This document shows, piece by piece, positions 10,813-18,729 of a stretch of 18,729 nt of DNA. The notes below the pieces were generated by a model. It was not told the DNA's origin. It did no database searches and saw only the letters and a list, made by a program, of their open reading frames with translations. Position 1 is the stretch's first letter. Each line of letters opens with the position of its first letter. The stretch is taken from the NCBI GenBank assembly GCA_000697455.1, contig JNET01029615.1, forward strand, positions 1-18,729, in the 5' to 3' direction. This stretch comes from Basidiobolus heterosporus B8920. Its lineage: Eukaryota; Basidiobolomycota; Basidiobolomycetes; Basidiobolales; Basidiobolaceae. The translations under genes were made by a program, and so were the position numbers.

Positions 10813-11802
10813 ATGGACACATCCAAGGCCGACCAAGTTTACATGGCAAAGCTCGCTGAGCAGGCTGAGCGTTACGATGGTAACCCACAGTATATCATTA
10901 TTTATCAGCATACACAGTGTCTGACCACTCGACTTTTCTCTCCCAAGAAATGGTTTCTCATATGAAGAAAGTAGCTGCCCTCGGTGAAGAACTAACCGTT
11001 GAAGAGCGGAACCTCCTGTCGGTAGCATATAAAAACGTTATCGGTGCGCGTCGTGCCTCTTGGCGTATTGTCTCCTCTATTGAGCAAAAAGAGGAGAGCA
11101 AGGGTAACGAGGCGCAATTCACTAAAGTTCGTACATACAGAAACAAAATTGAGCTTGAGCTCAGTGATATCTGTCATGACGTCTTAAAAGTCCTTGACGA
11201 ACATCTTATTCCCAAGGCAGCTAATGGAGAGTCCAAAGTGTTTTATCTTAAGATGTAAGTTGGTCTTCAAACTAAGTTCTGCAAAATGTGCGATGATTGA
11301 TATTGATTTCTCTGAAATCCAGGAAGGGTGATTATTACCGGTATCTATCTGAGTTTGCCGCAGAAGACAAACGTAAAGAGACTGCTGATCAGTCTTTAGA
11401 GGCCTATAAGGCTGCCAGCGATGTGGCTGTAACGGATTTAGCCCCCACCCATCCTATCCGTCTTGGCCTTGCACTCAATTTCTCAGTCTTCTACTATGAA
11501 ATCCTTAACTCACCTGACCGTGCCTGCCATTTGGCCAAACAAGCATTCGATGATGCCATTGCTGAACTGGATACCCTGAGTGAGGAAAGCTACAAGGACA
11601 GCACTCTCATCATGCAGCTTTTGAGAGACAACCTCACTCTTTGGAGCTCAGATATCCAAGACTCTGGTAAGAATACGAGAAATCTATATCCCATTTAAAC
11701 CACATGGTAATCTTTATTCTCACCCTTGCAGATAAAGCCGATGACAAGCCAAAGGAAACTGAAGAGCCTAAGGAAGACTCGCCGGAGAAAGAAGACATCT
11801 AA
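10813..11802 (+). CDS. 14-3-3 protein (phosphoserine/threonine-binding adaptor)
   Basis: Dimeric adaptor that binds phosphorylated client proteins in signalling, metabolism and the cell cycle (yeast Bmh1/2, fission yeast Rad24/25). Exons 10813-10879, 10948-11254, 11323-11666 and 11732-11802 join in phase to 262 aa (Bmh1 267). Family signatures: [18 protein letters not shown] (helices 1-2), [20 protein letters not shown] with the Lys and Arg of the phosphate pocket, YYRYLSEFA with the pocket Arg-Tyr pair, and the second 14-3-3 signature [19 protein letters not shown]. The last exon encodes a charged acidic C-terminal tail ([20 protein letters not shown]), which is variable in the family and often longer in fungi. 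The first intron ends in AAG, which is less usual but restores the frame exactly. Confidence 0.97.
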
Positions 11803-12375
11803 GGAATATCACAACATGAAGATGAAGCAATAACAAACGTTTAGCCTATTACTTCGCTATATTCACATTTATAATTTCTTGGTATTAAGAGCTATTATAA
11901 ACATTTCTAATTACTCAAATACTTTAAATCTAACTTAGCCAAGTAATTTACGTTATTCTCGTTGATTTCCCTTTTCAATATTGTGTGGCTGATGAGCAGC
12001 CGTGTTGGCCGATGATTGGCGGTAAAGGGACAAATATGCAACGTGTTTCATGAAACAAGGGTAGAGGAGCGCAGATTTTCTTCAGATATTCCTTGGTTAG
12101 ACAAGTACCAATCTGAGTCCAAATTGGTAGACAGGAATAGGATGCGCGTGATTTAATTAGGACATATCTAACGGAGGGCCGAAATAAGGTTACATCAAAT
12201 CAATATTTCATCCACCCAATATATCATCCACCATGCCACAGTGCGTGCCATAGAATTCGAGATGTTGTTACCCAGAGTAGACGACCCAACGAATATATAT
12301 ATATATCAAGGGAATGGTTGGACGCATTTAAACGTTCATCTAAATCCACGTCTCGAAAGTCTATTCTTGTTTGCC
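11803..12375. other. Intergenic region between 14-3-3 and the secreted protein
   Basis: This 573-nt gap is AT-rich for the first 150 nt (14-3-3 3' flank). It then has an ATTGG box (inverted CCAAT) at about 12015 and ends with the TATA-like tract in front of the small secreted protein. No gene is recognised. Confidence 0.5.
12294..12306 (+). promoter_or_regulatory. TATA-like tract before the small secreted protein gene
   Basis: An uninterrupted TATATA... run lies about 70-80 nt upstream of the ATG at 12376. That spacing fits a fungal core promoter and supports the 12376 start over the longer open frame reaching back to 12241. Confidence 0.45.
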
Positions 12376-12723
12376 ATGCTGTCTTTCATGAAATCGTTCG
12401 CTGTTGTCACTCTCCTTTTAGCTCCATTGATGGCCCGCGGCTTAGAGATCCCTAACGTCTCTGACTGTAATATATGCTTCAATGCCTTGCCTGATGGTTG
12501 TCGAGAGATCATGCAGAACGCCAAGACTTCTACCAAGAATGGTCTTCGTGCTATGACCGATTGTATGTGTACCGATGAATACTTTGCCGTGTTCCGTAGC
12601 TGTGCCGGTTGCTCAGCCAAGGCGATGGGCTACTTTACTAAGACTGCCACTGACGAAGATTTCCAACAAACCAAGGACGTCTGTAAACAACTCTTAGAGT
12701 ATTTGAAGAATCAAAAGAAATAA
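12376..12723 (+). CDS. Small secreted cysteine-rich protein, unknown function
   Basis: Intronless gene for a 115-aa protein. Residues 1-22 (MLSFMKSFAVVTLLLAPLMA then RG) form a typical signal peptide: one Lys, a hydrophobic core and small residues before the likely cleavage near 20-23. The mature part of about 93 residues has eight cysteines at 31, 34, 42, 63, 65, 76, 79 and 103: a CX2C pair, a third Cys, a DCMC pair, a second CX2C pair and a last single Cys. The order C-C-C-CxC-C-C-C recalls the fungal CFEM domain, and the Asp just before CMC is CFEM-like in place. Two spacings (20 between Cys 3 and 4, 23 between Cys 7 and 8) are longer than usual, so I do not call CFEM. An in-frame ATG at 12388 is also possible. 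No GPI signal is seen at the C terminus, which is Lys-rich. Role in wall, haem/iron binding or host contact is unproven. Confidence 0.85.
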   Translation: MLSFMKSFAVVTLLLAPLMARGLEIPNVSDCNICFNALPDGCREIMQNAKTSTKNGLRAMTDCMCTDEYFAVFRSCAGCSAKAMGYFTKTATDEDFQQTKDVCKQLLEYLKNQKK

Positions 12724-12752
12724 GAGACACTTAGTATATTCCTATTTCTAAT

Positions 12753-12782
12753 CCTGTTTCTGTTCCTGTTCTTGTTCCTGTT
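12753..12782. repeat. Imperfect hexamer repeat (YYTGTT)5
   Basis: Five hexamers in a row (CCTGTT, TCTGTT, CCTGTT, CTTGTT, CCTGTT) sit just past the stop of the secreted protein gene, in a pyrimidine-rich 3' flank. The period matches the TSR3 microsatellite but the motif differs. Confidence 0.8.
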
Positions 12783-12963
12783 CACTTTGCCCTTCCCCTC
12801 AATCGTCTATAATCATTTCCTTTACTTTCGTTTCCTTAATGTATAAAGATTGCTAATGAAAAGGTGTCGTAAATATACGGGAATTGTGATGTTTTATGGG
12901 CAGCTTTCGTGATGGCAGGTTGTGTGAATCATTCCCCGATTATCTACAGAAATTTGATAAAAG

Positions 12964-13002
12964 TAGCTATATATATGCATATAAGTATAAATATATATAT
13001 AT
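12964..13002. repeat. AT-dinucleotide-rich tract
   Basis: Runs of TA/AT repeats broken by GCATATAAGTATAA lie in the tail-to-tail gap just beyond the CDC7 stop. Probably the AT-rich 3' flank of CDC7. Confidence 0.6.
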
Positions 13003-13007
13003 CCATT

Positions 13008-14768
13008 TCATTGATCAACATCGATCGCCAACTCGTCCCTCGCTTCAGCACCATCCTCGGCCATATCTAGAAATGGATGGCTGAGTGCCTCTGTGGCGGT
13101 GATTCTTTCGTTGGGATCCAATGATAGACACCTTTTCAGGAGATCGAAGGCCTCGACAGGAATATCCTTGAATCCATTTGGATTCAGATACTTGATTAAA
13201 CGCTCCCAACCGATTGGGTTATCATGGACCGTAGGTACGTTGGTGATGAAAGATCGATCTAAAATAGCAAAACGAGGTGAGTGTTGGCCTGATTGTCAAG
13301 TAGGAGCTTGGTTTACTTAGTAGTGCTGCAGCATGCTGCATGGCCTTCTTTCCGAACAGACACGCGATCTCCAGCAATGCTTCCTGGTCACTATTGGAGT
13401 TGAAGAATGGGAAGCGCTGAGACATGACACACAGAAGAATCACGCCAGCCGACCAGATATCAATGGCCCCGGTTTGATGAACGTGCTTGAATAGAACCTC
13501 TGGTGCTCGGAATCCTCTTGTGCCGGCACGGTTGGCTCGAACGGCAGGCCTGTTATTTACCATGATGTTGATGAATACATGCCACGTTAGAGGGTTTCTT
13601 AGTTCCACATACCTTGGATCATTCTTGAGATACCCTGGGCGTCCTTCTTGATCGACAATACCAGGCGGGGGTGATGTAAGTAGTACATTCGACTTGCCAT
13701 CACTTGGACCACCGGTAGACTCAGTACTTGAGTGCTTGGGCTTTGGGTGTTCCTTTGGTGTACTATCTTCTCTCTACATGACAGTCAACTGTTATGACCT
13801 AGCGATTCGCACAGATGACCAAGAAAGCGCTTACTTGTGCCAAACCGAAGTCCACCAAAGCCCCTTGTTTCTTAGCGACATTGTAAAGAAAGTTGCTAGG
13901 TTTGATATCCCGATGAATGATCTTTTCCTTGTGAATGATTTCCAACGCACGGAATAGTGCTCTAAAATATGGCTTCATCTCCTGGATCGAGAGCTTTCGA
14001 TAAAAATCCTGTACCAATAATAAATTAATTTCAACCAAGTCAGTATCAAAGCTTAGATGCGAACCCTAAAGTCGTCGTGCTCAAAGTACGGGAGTATAAC
14101 CACCACCTGGTCCTGGTGCCTGCAAGCTGTAATTAGTGGCAATATACAGTCGTGCCCACTATGTCCAACAAGAAGGTTAGCTTTGAAATCAATCTAGGCA
14201 CTACTTGAGAAAGTCTTCACTTACCTCAGGTCTCTAAGTATGCTGATTTCGTTAGCGATTCTAGCTGGCGAGCTGGTGACATAGATACGCTTTATAGCTA
14301 CATAAACCGGTTCCTCTTGAAGTTTGCGTTTTCTAATATCCTTCAAAGAGATGTCCTCCAGGTTTGGTTCAGTTGGGCAATAGTGTTGCCACATATTATT
14401 GTCGTAAAGTTGATGATCCAGATCGATCGCCTTATAAACTGTACTGAAGGTACCTAGTTTGAAAAAGACCAAAAAGAAACACAGTTAGTTTTAACCGAAA
14501 GGAGATGCAAGAAGGGCCACAAACCTTCTCCGGTCTTCTCAATCAGGGTGTATTTTTCGGAAAGACTAGGAAAGGATTGAAGAAAGCGATGCATTTCTCG
14601 TTGGGATATTTCTCTCTGAAGATCTCTTGTGTTGGGGGTAGCTTCTTCACCTGCACTCTCCTCTGAATCCTCAACTTGGTCAGGGCGAACTGGACGTTCT
14701 GGAGTTTGGTCTACCGAGATATCCATGTTCTCAGTGCGTTTTGTCCGTTGTGGAGTCAGGCTAGCCAT
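13008..14768 (-). CDS. CDC7: Cdc7-type kinase, catalytic subunit of DDK
   Basis: Dbf4-dependent kinase that phosphorylates the MCM helicase to fire replication origins; nuclear. Seven exons (14768-14525, 14453-14225, 14119-14065, 14008-13835, 13773-13613, 13549-13317, 13258-13008) join in phase to 448 aa (yeast Cdc7 507). Kinase landmarks: glycine loop KTGEGTFSTVYKA (78-90), VAIK with Lys136, HRDIKPSNFLYN (208-219), DFG at 229-231, RAGTRGFRAPEVLF with APE at 303-305, and IDIWSAGVILL. Between DFG and APE lies an insert of about 55 polar residues encoded mostly by one exon, and a smaller insert sits in the N lobe; both are hallmarks of Cdc7 kinases. The N terminus (1-70) is polar, with TPER and SPR-like Ser/Thr-Pro sites. 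The C-terminal end (HPFLDMAE...) closes the fold without a long tail. Confidence 0.93.
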
Positions 14769-15150
14769 GAGTGATATTCAGAGGCAAGGTAATATAAACA
14801 ACCACCAGTAAATATATTGAGCCTCACCTAACCTGAATTTTTTGTTTATAGAGTGGGTGAGAACGCACAAAGATCTATCAGTAATACAAATTCTAGTCAC
14901 ATTAAACAATTTGAGTAAGTTGAGGAATTAGCAGGCAGATAGAATTAGCAGACAGATAGAATCCAAGCGCCAGATCAAACACCAGATCAACCTTTTATGG
15001 GATTCATGGTCAGTCTGGCCACTATGCTTCTAGGTGTGCGCCATTTGATAGCCAAGAAAAATTTCCCTTTCGCAAGATAGGCTGCCCACTTTGCCACCAC
15101 TTTGAAAAGCCTTATAGTAGACCGCATTACCCAGGCCTCCTACCAGCAGC
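14769..15150. other. Shared 5' region of CDC7 and seryl-tRNA synthetase
   Basis: The 382-nt gap lies between divergent genes. It has a 17-nt unit (GAATTAGCAGRCAGATA) repeated twice at 14925-14941 and 14942-14958 with one mismatch, then CCAGATCAA at 14970-14978 and again at 14982-14990. No TATA box is clear on either side. Direct repeats of this kind may be binding sites; that is inference. Confidence 0.6.
14925..14990. repeat. Two pairs of short direct repeats in a divergent promoter
   Basis: A tandem 17-nt pair with one G/A difference is followed 11 nt later by a 9-nt word (CCAGATCAA) repeated at a 12-nt spacing. AGATA and AGATC cores recur throughout. Confidence 0.8.
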
Positions 15151-16776
15151 ATGTTTCGGTTTCAAGTCAAGAAACCTCTGGTACCTTCCGTCATTACCAG
15201 AAGATGGTTTGGTAAGTCAGCGTTCCTTACAGTAATTCAGTGCCGGAATTAACCGTTTCTCCATTTCCACTTGAATAATGAAGGGATGACCTCTCCAGTG
15301 AATGCACTACCCAAACCGAATTTGAACTTCAAACACTTTAGAGATAACCTGGAAACCATTGAGCAAAACATTGTTTCACGAAATATGCGTTCAGTCGATG
15401 TACGTCAAGTCGTTAACTTGTATGACAAATTCTGCGATTTAACCCAAGAAATCAACCACCTACGCAACCAACGTAACGAAAAAGTCAAGGAGATAGGAAA
15501 ACTAGGAAAGCAAGTGAAATCTGAGGCTGGTCAAGTTTTACTGGAGGCCGCCAAAGAGATCAAGGAGAGCCTAAAAGCAAAGGAGTCCAGCTTTGAGGAA
15601 CTTGAAAAACACCTATATAAACTTGCGCTAAACATCCCAAACGATACCCACCCTGAAGCACCCATCGGTGAAGAGAAAAACGCGAAAGTTGTCAAGATAA
15701 TAGGCGAGCCAAGGAAGGAGTCTTGGAAATTGAAAGACCACATCGAACTGGCCCGTTCGTTAGATTTGATCGATTTAGAGGCAGCTGCTGAAGTGACTGG
15801 ATCTAGCTGGTATTATCTGAAAAATGCTGGTGCCCTACTCGAGATCGGGTTGATCCAATATGCGATGGCCAAGGCAATGTCGAAGGGCTTTACTCCTGTG
15901 ATCACCCCTGATGTCGTCAAGCTTGATATTGCTCATTGCTGTGGGTACCAACCACGAGATAACGAGTCCACTCAAATATACAGTTTGAACTCTGAAGAGA
16001 CGGCCGATAGCATACACCAATTGTGTCTTACGGGGACAGCAGAGATTCCTCTTGCTGGTATGATGTGCAATAAGATCCTACCGGAAGAGAAACTGCCCTT
16101 AAAGCTGGTCGGGTTTGGGCGGGCTTTTAGAGCCGAGGCAGGAGCGAGGGGTGCTGACACGAAGGGATTGTATCGTGTTCATCAGTTTAGCAAAGTAGAA
16201 TTATTCACCTTCGCCAAGCCAGAGGATAGTAACCGGATGTTGGAAGAGATAAGAGCCTTGGAAGAGGAGATTTTCACTGACTTGGGACTGTGTTTCAGGT
16301 AGGAAGAGATTCTCGATTTTTATGCCAAACTGTTTGAACAACCACTAAAGCCGAGAATTGTTACAGGATTCTTGACATGCCTACCGAGGAGCTTGGTGCT
16401 AGTGCGTACCGGAAGTATGACATGGAAGCCTGGATGCCAGGCCGCAATGGTTGGGGAGAGGTAGGCAAAACTTCACATTCCATCTACAAACATGATTTTC
16501 TGATTTTCTTGAATGCCACAGATCTCTAGTACCTCGAACTGCACCGACTATCAATCTCGCCGCCTGAACATCCGCTATCGCAGCGAGGCCCCAACCTCTG
16601 CCTCAGCCAAGAAATCGACCTCTTTAGAGTTTGTCCACACCCTTAATGGCACTGCGTGCGCTATTCCTCGTATGATCATCTCGATCTTGGAGCAGTACCA
16701 GACCGAGGAGGGCCATGTGGTGGTTCCCAAGGTCTTGAGACCGTTCTTGGGAGGTCTGGAAATCATCAAACCATAA
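15151..16776 (+). CDS. DIA4: Seryl-tRNA synthetase, mitochondrial type
   Basis: Class II synthetase that charges mitochondrial tRNA-Ser. Exons 15151-15211, 15299-16298, 16367-16460 and 16522-16776 give 469 aa (yeast Dia4 446, human SARS2 518). The N terminus [20 protein letters not shown] is rich in basic and hydrophobic residues with no acidic ones, as in a mitochondrial targeting peptide. Residues about 30-130 form the Ser-type coiled-coil arm that grips the tRNA variable loop ([20 protein letters not shown]). Catalytic core: [13 protein letters not shown] (TxE serine motif), motif 2 [13 protein letters not shown] (293-305) with its Arg at 298, and motif 3 [20 protein letters not shown] (about 427-446) with its Arg at 435. 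The first acceptor is uncertain: 15284 would add five residues in frame. A cytosolic paralogue is not in the window. Confidence 0.92.
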
Positions 16777-17106
16777 AGTCATTCCATTCAATCATTGACT
16801 TCTGTACCGAGTTTATCTCATTTTGGGTCAGGTCAGTGATGATCCATCTCAAAAATCATCCTAATTCATTCAAACATAGATATTAATAAAATATCGCCAA
16901 CCATTGGAAAATCATCTTGAGCCTAGTCGAAAAAAAATGCAAACATTCAGCGAATTTCGATGTGATCCATTTATTCACAATATGGAAAAGAAAAAAAAAC
17001 CAAGTCCAATTTTTGATAGTTGTAGGAAGGGGAGTGAATGAATGTGTGTAGGGTTCTAGTGTTATAGTAAAATCAACTGAGCTTTCCACCCCAACTACAT
17101 CATACC
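16777..17106. other. Intergenic region between SerRS and NOC3
   Basis: This 330-nt gap holds the SerRS 3' flank with its poly(A) signal, then A-rich runs (16930-16937, 16987-17000) and the NOC3 5' flank. No repeat or RNA gene is seen. Confidence 0.5.
16885..16890 (+). terminator. Possible poly(A) signal of seryl-tRNA synthetase
   Basis: AATAAA lies 108 nt past the stop codon. It is the only consensus signal in the 3' flank. Confidence 0.4.
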
Positions 17107-18729
17107 ATGCCCCCTAGAAAAGCGAAGAATGTTAGTAAGAAGGGTAAACAATCCAGGCCCAACACCAACCGAGTCAAGGTTCCAGCCAAGGTGAAAGTAC
17201 CCAAGAGACAGGGTGACGAGGATTCGGACGTGGAACTCTCCGAAGATGACATTGGCTTTTTCGCCGAACACTCCGGATATTCTTCTTTCCTCACCAGTTT
17301 GAATCCCGATGCGTTGTCCAAGTTAGTATTCTATTTCTCACCCCGTGTAGAAACTTACCTTTTTTGAAAACTTCCACTAACCAAACCATCTATTTATCCA
17401 AGAAATGAGATTGTCACCGGAAAAAAGGCTACCACCGCTTTTGCTAAAGGTGCCAAAAAAACCAAAGAGGACGATCTAGAATTCGATACGGACTCTGATT
17501 TAGAAGAATATGAAAAACAACCTCGTAAGATGAGATCTGATTGGGAGGATAAATCCTTCAAGAAACTTCCCATTAAGACTGCCGACGGTCGTATTGTGCA
17601 AGTATCAGGTATCTTGTGTTCTTGACTGGATTTCTCCATCGGAAGCACTCACTAATAAGTGTATTCAGAAGAAACCATCCCAGAGGAAACTTCCAACAAT
17701 CAAGAGGAATTGGACAAGCAGGCTGATAGTTCCGAGGAAGATGAAGATACCGATGAGGAGAATGAAGGACTAGATGAGGAGGAAGAGGAGGCTGAGTCAG
17801 AGACACATGAGCCATCCCCTGAACCCAAAATTACGAAGAAGCAATACATCCTTACCAAGAAAGAAGAGCTTGCGGAACTTGCACAAGAGATCATCGAAGA
17901 TCCTGAAAAGAATGTATGTAATTCGATATATAGAGACGGCCTGAACCCAACATTCACTAACTAACCACCTGGGCGTCCTACAACAGATCGAGAAATTGAA
18001 AGGCCTCCGTGACATCGCCAAAGATCAAAACAAAACAATCAAGAAGCTCGCTTTTCTCACTCAGTTAGCTGTTTACAAAGATATTATTCCTGGGTAAGTG
18101 CTCTTCACCAAGAGATACATCAACGCTACCTGGCTAGTCAACTGATTCCTAATCGATTCTTTAGGTATCGTATTCGTAACTACACTGAACAGGAACTGAC
18201 TGCCAAACTCTCCAAGGATGTCAAAAAGCTTCGTAACTATGAAGAGACTCTTTTGACAAATTACCAAGCCTATCTTCAGTCATTGGAGAATGCCCACAGA
18301 AGTAAGCTGCTCATCTTGTATATATTAAATCTCTCCAGGCTCCTAAATTTTTTGGAATAGACCACAAAGACCCCAAGGCCGAGCCCGATGACCTCTCTAT
18401 TGTTGCTATTCGTTGTATGTGTGACCTCCTTACCAGTGTAACCCATTTCAACTTTCGTCTTAATATCATGACGGCCATCATCTCAAGAATGGGAACCAAG
18501 TCTCCAAACAAGGTGAGCGATAATCCAGAGACGTGCAGAAATTCCATTGCATCCTCTTAACGCTTCAAATCTTCAGATTTCAGAGATGTGTTGCGAAGCC
18601 ATTATCGAGCTCTTCCAAAACGATGAGTCTGGAGAGGCTAGTGAAGACGCCGTCAAGTTGATAGCCAAGATGATCAAATCGAAGGCTTACCTAGTCAATG
18701 ATGAAGTACGTAGATTAGTTTTTTAGATC
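17107..18729 (+). CDS. NOC3: Nucleolar complex protein 3 (Noc3), 3' end cut off by window
   Basis: Noc3 pairs with Noc2 for pre-60S ribosome assembly and export from nucleolus to nucleoplasm, and in yeast also helps load pre-replicative complexes. Seven exons are seen: 17107-17321, 17403-17608, 17669-17913, 17987-18093, 18165-18301, 18361-18512 and 18577-18705, 397 codons in phase; the donor at 18706 leads out of the window. The first 40 residues are strongly basic (nuclear/nucleolar signal), then come acidic blocks around residues 45-60 and 150-190. The conserved Noc3 region follows: KKEELAELAQEIIEDPEKN, IEKLKGLRDIAKDQNKTIKK and LAFLTQLAVYKDIIPGYRIR, with DLLTSVTHFNFRLNIM and NHKDPKAEPDDLS after it. 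These match the family core closely. The start is the first ATG of the basic N terminus. A long remainder (yeast Noc3 is 663 aa) lies beyond the edge. Confidence 0.93.

Noticed and set aside
12241-12375. Upstream extension of the secreted protein frame to 160 aa
   Set aside because: It begins with GTG, runs through the TATA-like tract, and would bury the signal peptide inside the protein. The ATG at 12376 puts the signal peptide at the N terminus.
13694-13957. 87-residue frame on the + strand across CDC7
   Set aside because: It is a shadow of CDC7 exons 4 and 5, which carry the kinase HRD and DFG motifs on the minus strand.
14985-15150. A frame before the SerRS start reads GHYASRC and CPLCHH, recalling half zinc knuckles
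   Set aside because: The first cysteine pair of a CCHC knuckle is missing, the frame is short, and it lies in the 5' flank of a well-defined gene. Too weak to name any element.
17700-17957. Serine-rich frame on the minus strand in NOC3
   Set aside because: It is the complement of the Glu/Asp-rich exon of NOC3; purine-rich acidic codons read as Ser/Phe on the other strand.

Overview
The window is a compact, gene-dense piece of a nuclear genome from a fungus. Every recognisable gene is a eukaryotic housekeeping gene. Introns are very short (mostly 56-72 nt), with GT-AG ends, and there are about 48 of them in 18.7 kb. Intergenic gaps run from about 170 to 880 nt. The gene content and the lengths of the TSR3 (315 aa) and YAF9 (224 aa) products match fungal families. 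A small cysteine-rich secreted protein also fits a fungus. I cannot fix the phylum: the intron density suits a basidiomycete or an early-diverging lineage better than a budding yeast. All exon boundaries below were placed by hand from splice signals, reading phase and remembered family sequences.

Layout from left to right: the 3' part of a CUL1-type cullin (+, 17 exons seen, neddylation site intact); a decayed second copy of the cullin 3' end just downstream; a PIG-X/PBN1 subunit of GPI mannosyltransferase I (+); a YEATS-domain protein of the YAF9/GAS41 type (+); TSR3, the 18S rRNA aminocarboxypropyltransferase (-, 10 exons); transketolase (-, no intron); a G-rich intergenic region of about 880 nt; a 14-3-3 protein (+); a small secreted 8-cysteine protein (+, no intron); CDC7/DDK kinase (-); a mitochondrial-type seryl-tRNA synthetase (+); and the 5' part of NOC3 (+), which runs off the right edge.

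The genes do not form one pathway, as is normal for fungal chromosomes. There are loose themes: TSR3 and NOC3 both act in ribosome biogenesis; the cullin (SCF ligase) and CDC7 both act in the G1/S transition; YAF9 acts in chromatin. Transketolase/14-3-3 and CDC7/SerRS are head-to-head pairs sharing 5' regions. YAF9/TSR3 and the secreted protein/CDC7 are tail-to-tail.

I found no CRISPR, rRNA, tRNA, transposon or virus-derived element that I can support. Nothing here amounts to a new biological system. The most interesting signals are the mosaic cullin tail copy, a possible un-neddylatable alternative cullin end, the G-quadruplex-like cluster, the small secreted protein, and a tiny extra in-frame exon in TSR3 beside a hexamer microsatellite.
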